Source of the DNA: a bacterium
GTDB lineage: Bacteria > SM23-81 > DAOVCL01
Assembly: GCA_029932675.1 (NCBI GenBank)
Contig: JAOZPP010000006.1
Coordinates: 25,413-67,237, forward strand
Length of the DNA stretch: 41,825 nt
Direction: 5' to 3'
Shown one piece after another: positions 37,301-41,825 of this stretch; positions within the stretch are counted from its first letter, which is position 1, and every line of letters starts with the position of its first letter. Both the position numbers and the translations under genes were made by a program. The notes below the pieces were generated by a model, which saw only the letters and a list, made by a program, of their open reading frames with translations, made no database searches and was not told the DNA's origin.

Positions 37301-37453
37301 ATCCAACCCCTCCCTGAGGAGCGATAAAAGCAGGGATTTGGAGGAACCATAAAGCTCGGAGACAGAAACCCTTGAGCTGTTTTGTATTAACTCAAGGAGA
37401 GTAAGAAGGAGTTTTGATTCCTTGACCTTTCTTCTGATTTCTTCCAGAGCCAT
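34313..37453 (-). CDS. mfd: Transcription-repair coupling factor Mfd
   Basis: 1046 aa from ATG 37453 (MALEEIRRKV). It frees stalled RNA polymerase and recruits UvrA. UvrB-homology module about 25-330; RNA polymerase-interacting CarD-like domain about 385-440 (SAGDYVVHIDYGIGKFLGL); RecG-type translocase with Walker A CGDVGYGKTE (535-544) and Walker B DEEQ (637-640); TRG region (SIIESGIDIP, YQLRGRVGRS); D7 regulatory domain at the C-terminus. Start choice: no RBS precedes this ATG, and a TTG 14 codons upstream also lacks one. A TATATT box 7 bases before the ATG suggests a leaderless mRNA. Confidence 0.95.
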   Translation of the reverse strand: MALEEIRRKVKESKLLLTLLELIQNSSRVSVSELYGSSKSLLLSLLREGLDAPILVLVSQPREVREIVDDLRSFGEETRPFLPLSSHRDDPEIMGGRVEALWLLSQGGRLIVVATPKALEEGVMLPEYFFRRVVRVRVGQILDREELIEKLVDMGFESLPLVEAVGDFSVRGGILDIFPYGGENPLRIEFFGEKVESIRYFDVRNQRSVKKVEECFILPSDDRLAKSSVSITDYFPPSSLLFLHESLKDDALSEGVKFKEGGKFKVIEDLPLKGNAPLCIPIGAYPQEAVNASVSFLRERLKENLQKGWKSYILCENAGQAQRLEELLALQQGVEISVGSLNHGFLIPELKISIFTDHEIFNRYLLRKRRRRYREGVAISSWRSLSAGDYVVHIDYGIGKFLGLKLIKSSGKKMECLHLVYRDGDRLYVPIDQLDRVQKYVGKEGFVPQLSRLGGVDWERARGKAKRAIKNMAKELIEIYAERKAKKGFAFSPDTEWQRELEASFIYEETPDQLAALEAIKADMEDEAPMDRLVCGDVGYGKTEVAVRAAFKAVMDGKQVAVLVPTTVLAQQHLITFRERLADYPVRVEMLSRFKTKGQQKEILSDLEGGRVDIVIGTHRLLQRDVRFRDLGLVVIDEEQRFGVAHKERLKKLRRLVDVLTLTATPIPRTLNLSLMGARDMSRIDTPPQERLAVETQIIGFNPQVISEAILREVERNGQIYFVHNRVETIHAITGYLRRLLPQVRFAIAHGQMEERSLERVMLDFLNRRFDCLVTTSIIESGIDIPNVNTIIINRADRFGLAQLYQLRGRVGRSNQQAYAYLLVPSWRRLTPTAKKRLKAIEQFTHLGSGFDLAMRDLEIRGAGNILGPQQHGFIEAVGFNLYCKLIEEAIRELKGEEKVKALRAEVSFKSFHFPQSYIPSTDQRVEVYQRLAEAKSFAEVEELREEVEDRYGRLPLEGESLFDRVEVALLAGGKGLNRVMLSDKGLVFSYPPGVAPSQEDLRNLFKLSLTMEFSQGRGFEIIFPLDSVEKKKWLKEAKNILQRWR

Positions 37454-37460
37454 AGTGAAT

Positions 37461-37490
37461 AATATAAAAAAAGTTACTCGCCAAGGGCAA
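37461..37490 (-). promoter_or_regulatory. Possible promoter giving leaderless mfd mRNA
   Basis: Minus strand TTGCCC (37490-37485), 18-base spacer, TATATT (37466-37461). The start of transcription would fall on or next to the mfd ATG at 37453. Confidence 0.4.
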
Positions 37491-37493
37491 CCC

Positions 37494-37524
37494 AAAAATC
37501 AAAGGCCCCCTGGAATGGAGGCCT
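37494..37524 (-). terminator. Intrinsic terminator of the Ca-loop lipoprotein gene
   Basis: Minus strand AAGGCCTCC and GGGGGCCTT pair (one G-T/mismatch position) around ATTCCA, followed by TGATTTTT. It is about 50 bases after the stop and ends the OMP-lipoprotein operon before mfd. Confidence 0.78.
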
Positions 37525-37575
37525 TATTGAGGAGCGTTTCCTCTCTTCATAGGCGTTTGAACTGGTAAAACTCTT

Positions 37576-39744
37576 TCACCAATACCATTGGTTGTCGTGG
37601 CCCTTTCTGTTTCCAGCGAGATCTTTAATATCCGCCGTTACCACTACGGATCCGCTGGAGATGCGATTATCTAATGGTTTGAAGGTAACTGTGGTGCCGA
37701 TACCACTGGGGCTTGTGGGAGTATTCCAGGCGCCAAGGGAAAGGGTGCCAATGGCTCTCTTTCCCTTGGAGGTAAGGACAATTGTGGCATTACTTATCGT
37801 CTGCTTATCTATCTCCTCGGTGAAGTAAACGCTGAAGGTTCCATCATAGTTATTAGAGAAATGATCTACATCGGGCCTGACGATATCCTCCGCGACAACC
37901 GAACCATCGCTGTTTCTGTCCCCAGTGGTGAATTTGTAAACAATGTCCTGGGTATTGCTCAGCTTATTGCCAGCAGCATCGGTTATCTCTTGGGCCTTGA
38001 GTGTCAGCTCATAGTCCGTGCCAGGCTTTAAATCCTCTGCTGGATCAAAAGTTACTCTAAAAAGGGTCGGGCTGGTTTCGACATTGTCATAGGAGACTGT
38101 CCCTCTAACCGATGTTTTGGAGTCGGCCTCCCTCAAGATAACGGTAGATGTGTCCACGGTGTTTTCGTCAACTGGCTGAGTTACAATTTCACCATAGGGA
38201 TCGTAGGTTTGATCTGCCAGATCGACGGCGATGGAGACATCCGTCCAGATCGTGGAGACCTCTTGATTTCCAATAAGATAGTAGGGGAACCTCTTAACAT
38301 AGGGGTGCATATCGTCAAGGGTAGGAGGAACAGGGGTTCCGGGCTGAGGTTGATCGTAATTTCCATCGTTATCCAGATCCACCGTTAAGCTTTCCCCTGA
38401 AGCATCGTAAACTCCATTGGAAATCGCATCTACCCAATAATCACCCTCCGGCCAGTTCCAGATCAAGTTGTGATTGGTATCGGTGAATGGCTCTGAATAG
38501 CCGATAAACCTGACCCGAACCGTATCGGGATTTGTGGGTATCCTAACCAACTCAAAGGGAGCGCTGAAGGGATCCCATGGGTCTCCTCCTAAACCGATCG
38601 TCACCGCAGGGTCATATTCATCATCACCATCATAGTCATATCCAGGGTAGACCGGTTCAGCATCATCCCAGTGAGGAACCTTGATCAAAGTTCCTGTGGA
38701 ATCTCTATGCCCCCGGATAGTTGTGGAGTCATGATTGAGGTTGGTGAACGGCTCCGCATAGTCACATCGCCCATTTGGTGTTTCGGTGTCCGAATAAGTG
38801 TCACCATCCTCTGGGTCGTAAACCTCGTCACCATCAGCATCATATCTCAACTCAGTATAATTGTATCTGCCATCACCGTTGACATCGGTATAGGGCTCAG
38901 CCGGATCCCAGGTTGAATCATGGTCCAAATCCTGGAAGAACTCGCCCAGATCACAAATGCCATTGTGGTTCACGATGTCTTGAAACGGTTCACCATCCCG
39001 GTCAAACCGCCCATTTCCGTTATTGTCAAAATACCTTTCACCGGCATCATAAAAACCATTACCATTCAGGTCAATATAAGGTTCGCCATTATCATAGTGG
39101 TGGTTATAAGGCGGCTGATCTGTAAAGGGTTCACCTATCTGTCCATCATTGAAGATATGGTCGCCATTCAAGTCCTGGAGGTTGTCGTAAATTCCGTCAT
39201 GGTCTAAATCCTGGAATTCATCTCCCTCCCGATGGGTGGTAAATCTGGCATAGAGATCATCATCAGGGCTCTCACCACCCTTCCCATCTCCATCCATATC
39301 GAGCATATTGCCAGCTACATCCCTCACCTGGGCGGCCTTTATCTCAAAGACATAAGTGGAGTTGTAATTTAGGTCCGAAATGGGAGTAAGTATGAGGGCA
39401 GTGGTGGGACCTACCTGCCAGTGGAAATCAACAGGCACAACTGTCCCATCCGATTTCTTTAGGCTGATACCGATGGTATCTGGCTTCATCTGACTTTCGA
39501 ATTCAACCCAAATCCTGGCTTTTGGATCGGTGTGATCCACTAAAGCACTGGGGCTAAGGGTAAATGGGTCCCCTCCATAATGGCTAATCTGGAATGAAAT
39601 CCCCCCGGTTGCCGATGGCATGAAAGGGGTTTCGTTTACCTCGGGCGCAACGGGGCTGGTGTCCTTTTTTCCACAACCAAACAACCCTAATGCCACCACT
39701 AAAAAAAGCGCACCCACCTTATGGAAATTCCTCACATTCCCCAT
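37576..39744 (-). CDS. Lipoprotein with SbsA/Big_5 Ig-like domains and about 13 EF-hand-like Ca-binding loops
   Basis: 722 aa. ATG 39744 follows AAGGAGGCAAAG. The signal ends in the lipobox GLFGC (Cys24). Ig-like SbsA/Big_5 domains lie at about 50-170, 505-610 and 640-720 (signatures FES.MKPDTI, DLKPGTDYELTLKAQEITDAAGN, FTEEIDKQTISNATI). Between the first two, about residues 175-465 are repeats of the form (E/G)(P/R)(F/Y).D.N.NG.YD.GE, with loops starting near 179, 191, 225, 240, 256, 272, 287, 302, 319, 335, 370, 422 and 456. These match the D.D.DG calcium loop of EF-hand and dockerin domains. Predicted surface or periplasmic lipoprotein, probably rigid only with calcium. Function unknown. 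It follows the OMP gene by 9 bases. Confidence 0.85.
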   Translation of the reverse strand: MGNVRNFHKVGALFLVVALGLFGCGKKDTSPVAPEVNETPFMPSATGGISFQISHYGGDPFTLSPSALVDHTDPKARIWVEFESQMKPDTIGISLKKSDGTVVPVDFHWQVGPTTALILTPISDLNYNSTYVFEIKAAQVRDVAGNMLDMDGDGKGGESPDDDLYARFTTHREGDEFQDLDHDGIYDNLQDLNGDHIFNDGQIGEPFTDQPPYNHHYDNGEPYIDLNGNGFYDAGERYFDNNGNGRFDRDGEPFQDIVNHNGICDLGEFFQDLDHDSTWDPAEPYTDVNGDGRYNYTELRYDADGDEVYDPEDGDTYSDTETPNGRCDYAEPFTNLNHDSTTIRGHRDSTGTLIKVPHWDDAEPVYPGYDYDGDDEYDPAVTIGLGGDPWDPFSAPFELVRIPTNPDTVRVRFIGYSEPFTDTNHNLIWNWPEGDYWVDAISNGVYDASGESLTVDLDNDGNYDQPQPGTPVPPTLDDMHPYVKRFPYYLIGNQEVSTIWTDVSIAVDLADQTYDPYGEIVTQPVDENTVDTSTVILREADSKTSVRGTVSYDNVETSPTLFRVTFDPAEDLKPGTDYELTLKAQEITDAAGNKLSNTQDIVYKFTTGDRNSDGSVVAEDIVRPDVDHFSNNYDGTFSVYFTEEIDKQTISNATIVLTSKGKRAIGTLSLGAWNTPTSPSGIGTTVTFKPLDNRISSGSVVVTADIKDLAGNRKGHDNQWYW

Positions 39745-39754
39745 CTTTGCCTCC

Positions 39755-41569
39755 TTAAAACTTGAGGGTTAAGGACAACCTCAGAGAACGATAGAAATTG
39801 GTATCGAAAATGCTCTCGTTATCATTAACCGCATTGGGGTCAACCCCATTGCCCAAAAATCCAAGCAGATCCACTTGTAGGTTTTTGGTAGCTCTCCAGC
39901 CTAGGCCATAATAAAAGGAAGTTGTTTGGTTCAAGGTTTCAGAACTCTGCTTTGAAGAGAGATAGGAAACATCATCAATAGTTGTGCTTTTCGTCCCATC
40001 CCCATAAACCGTCTCTGTGGTCCTGGGGACCTTTTCCTTAACCAGTTCCTCGGTGGTCAAGACCCTCTTCTCTATCCTGTGGATTGCCCCAACCCTCAGA
40101 ACCCATCTGTTGTCCCTATCTATTCCGTATTCCAGGCCAATCGGAAGAGTAACTACAGTCTGCTTGTCCTCTATCTTCACATCGGCTTTGTAAGATCCCG
40201 TGATGGTAGTGGTGTAGTCATCTCCATCATCTTGTTCTTGGTCCCCATCATCGTAAGTGAACACTTCCCGCTCGCTAAAATCCCTGGTAGAAGTCACCTC
40301 GTTGGGTGAGTAGTCAAGGAACATCGCCATACCAAGCCTCAATCTCTCCCCCAATTTCGCCTCCGTCCTGGTCCTGAAAATCAAGTCCCTCACCTTGTTA
40401 TCACCCTTATCCGTTGTTTGGCCTAAATAGGTATGGGTTGACTGATAAACATTTCCAGCAAGGGTCATCCCTTCTTTGGAGTAGAAGTAACAGTCATTAT
40501 CACTTAGATCTACATCAAGCGTCCCGAACTTTATCCCCACACGGGTCTCGGTGTAGACCTTCTCACTCCAGTGGTAGGTCTCTAAGCTGGAAAGCGTAAT
40601 CAGATTACCTCCTCTTGGATCATCTACCCTCACCCTCTCCGTCTGGTTCCATCTGTCTATAATTGTATCTGTGGAAACATCCCAGGAATAGGAGTAGAAG
40701 TCATTAACCCTATGCTCTTTAGTCACTTTATCAAATCCCAGATCGAATCTGATATCCAGCTTATCGCTCCGACTTTTCTCTATCGCCAGGAGGAAACCGG
40801 TAGTGGGGGTCTTATCGGTTGTGGAAAATTCCCCTTTCTCCAATAGCTTAGAGGTAGCTTCACCGGTAGATAGATCCACAGTCCCCACATCCTTGTTAAA
40901 ACTTGGATCCCCAAAGGCAACGGGAGCAAATCTAAAGCTTCCTCTTGCGGTGTTGGTCTCAAAATAGTTGTCACCGAATCCATAATGAGAGACCCTTAGG
41001 CCAAGCTTCAGGGTCCCGTTGTCTAAAGCCTGGTTGAAAAGCCAGTCCCTGGACTTAAATATCTCTGTATGGTCAGCACTCATAGCACTGGTGAATTTGG
41101 TATCATAGATATTATCTCCATTGACATCAAACATCTTCACCATCTGGCCGGAGAGATAACCCTCTCCCCAAATATCAATCAAACCGTCGCTATCCAGATC
41201 AAGGCTGACATCCCCTGGCCTCTTGGCATTGGACAACTCCAGCAGAAATGTTGACCTCATCCGCCAATCCTCTTTGAAGCTCAGAAATCTACAGAGTTTC
41301 CTGAAATCCCCAGAGATCCCCCAGAGGTAGATATTATCCGTACGATCACCAAATATCTCCTCCCCGTTGGTGGTCAAATTGCTCAGATTGGTATAGAGCC
41401 TCCAGCCCTCATTGTCTAAGACAAAAATTGGATCCGTATCGTTGTCAAAATCGTCCCTGAATACCCCCCCGGTGGCGCTACTTCTGAAGGAATGGGTCCA
41501 GCCCAATGCTGAACTGACTGAGGATAGCATTAGGCCAACAAATAGCAGTGTGAAAATACTCTTTCTCAT
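39755..41569 (-). CDS. Putative outer-membrane beta-barrel protein
   Basis: 604 aa from ATG 41569 (MRKSIFTLLFVGLMLSSVSSALG, a clear signal peptide); an adjacent ATG is at 41572, and the weak RBS AAGGGGG serves both. The frame is open further upstream to 41686, without a signal-like start. The mature part has many alternating amphipathic strands with aromatic residues (for example YTETRVGIKFGTLDVDLS, RLRLGMAMFLDYSP, TSFYYGLGWRATKNLQVDLLGFLG) and ends in LRLSLTLKF, the C-terminal Phe signal for BAM assembly. Two Ca-loop-like motifs (DLDSDGLID, DVNGDNIYD) occur near residues 130-165. No family recognised. It is the first gene of an operon with the Ca-loop lipoprotein. Confidence 0.8.
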   Translation of the reverse strand: MRKSIFTLLFVGLMLSSVSSALGWTHSFRSSATGGVFRDDFDNDTDPIFVLDNEGWRLYTNLSNLTTNGEEIFGDRTDNIYLWGISGDFRKLCRFLSFKEDWRMRSTFLLELSNAKRPGDVSLDLDSDGLIDIWGEGYLSGQMVKMFDVNGDNIYDTKFTSAMSADHTEIFKSRDWLFNQALDNGTLKLGLRVSHYGFGDNYFETNTARGSFRFAPVAFGDPSFNKDVGTVDLSTGEATSKLLEKGEFSTTDKTPTTGFLLAIEKSRSDKLDIRFDLGFDKVTKEHRVNDFYSYSWDVSTDTIIDRWNQTERVRVDDPRGGNLITLSSLETYHWSEKVYTETRVGIKFGTLDVDLSDNDCYFYSKEGMTLAGNVYQSTHTYLGQTTDKGDNKVRDLIFRTRTEAKLGERLRLGMAMFLDYSPNEVTSTRDFSEREVFTYDDGDQEQDDGDDYTTTITGSYKADVKIEDKQTVVTLPIGLEYGIDRDNRWVLRVGAIHRIEKRVLTTEELVKEKVPRTTETVYGDGTKSTTIDDVSYLSSKQSSETLNQTTSFYYGLGWRATKNLQVDLLGFLGNGVDPNAVNDNESIFDTNFYRSLRLSLTLKF

Positions 41570-41639
41570 CATCGCCCCCTTGTCTGCGTGGCAATCCCCT
41601 AAAACGGAAAAAGATAACGACGATCTCACCTTCTTCGCT

Positions 41640-41651
41640 ATCACCTCCTTT
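41640..41651 (-). promoter_or_regulatory. Extended Shine-Dalgarno-like sequence in the OMP leader
   Basis: Minus strand AAAGGAGGTGAT, a 12-base match to the complement of the 16S rRNA 3' end, lies about 70 bases before the OMP start. The nearest in-frame start (GTG 41629) is 10 bases after it; the signal peptide argues for the later ATG. Confidence 0.4.
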
Positions 41652-41723
41652 GAAAAGCCGATTTGAGAGTAACATCTAAGAAGCAAACGCTCTCTATGAA
41701 GGTCCCTTCACATTTTGGGATGA

Positions 41724-41752
41724 AGGATATCACATCAAAAAATTCCTGTCAA
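41724..41752 (-). promoter_or_regulatory. Sigma-70 promoter of the OMP-lipoprotein operon
   Basis: Minus strand TTGACA (41752-41747), 17-base spacer, TATCCT (41729-41724). Transcription would start near 41717, giving a leader of about 145 bases. Confidence 0.7.
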
Positions 41753-41825
41753 GCCAAAAATGAACTTTTCATGGCTGATGACCCCACATGGTAACCACCC
41801 TGAATAGATTCTCTCTCTTTCATCC

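Overview
The window looks like a chromosomal contig of an uncultured, Gram-negative-type bacterium. Evidence for an outer membrane is an OMP ending in Phe, several lipoproteins, SurA/PpiC foldases and secreted proteins carrying FlgD-like (type IX-type) C-terminal sorting tails. Such tails, a gingipain-like C25 protease, an archaeal-type FBP aldolase/phosphatase and SelA together point to a candidate phylum of, or near, the FCB group. This placement is inference; no rRNA or tRNA is visible to settle it. Gene density is high and Shine-Dalgarno sites are strong (AGGAGG-type).

Layout. 1-7868 (+): the 3' part of a repeat-rich secreted protein, then a 2199-aa C25 protease whose catalytic domain is interrupted by a seven-repeat YCF48-type propeller and followed by Ig/FN3, FG-GAP and beta-helix modules; both proteins end in sorting tails. 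7869-8262: gene-free, rich in inverted repeats. 8263-16379 (-): TPR lipoprotein, then a protein-quality-control block read hsp20, dnaK, grpE, degP/htrA, fmdB-like, clpB. hsp20 has a textbook sigma-54 (-24/-12) site. 16638-16772 (-): a 44-aa, very basic protein with its own promoter, RBS and terminator. 16975-22407 (+): central carbon operon pfk (PPi-type residues), fba, gap, pgk, fbp (bifunctional aldolase/phosphatase), from a near-consensus sigma-70 promoter. 22598-23903 (+): a foreign-looking, decaying patch (frameshifted membrane protein, attC-like remnant, NTF2-like and GNAT proteins each apparently missing an internal segment). 24048-27355 (-): rpoD and dnaG. 27356-28061: no gene seen. 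28062-29450 (-): selA. 29657-37453 (-): mfd, three parvulin-type foldases and an RqcP-like S4 protein. 37576-41569 (-): an outer-membrane protein and a lipoprotein with about a dozen EF-hand-like Ca-binding loops between Ig-like domains.

How the parts fit. The glycolytic block lacks only a few steps and combines a probably PPi-dependent PFK, an FBP aldolase and the one-way gluconeogenic FBPA/P, suggesting carbon flow is run in both directions. The chaperone block covers disaggregation (ClpB/DnaK/GrpE/Hsp20) and periplasmic proteolysis (DegP). The mfd-foldase block and the surface-protein genes point to a large investment in envelope protein export. The least familiar content is the propeller-interrupted protease, the Ca-loop lipoprotein with its OMP partner, the heptamer repeats within the sorting tails, and the eroded cassette-like patch.
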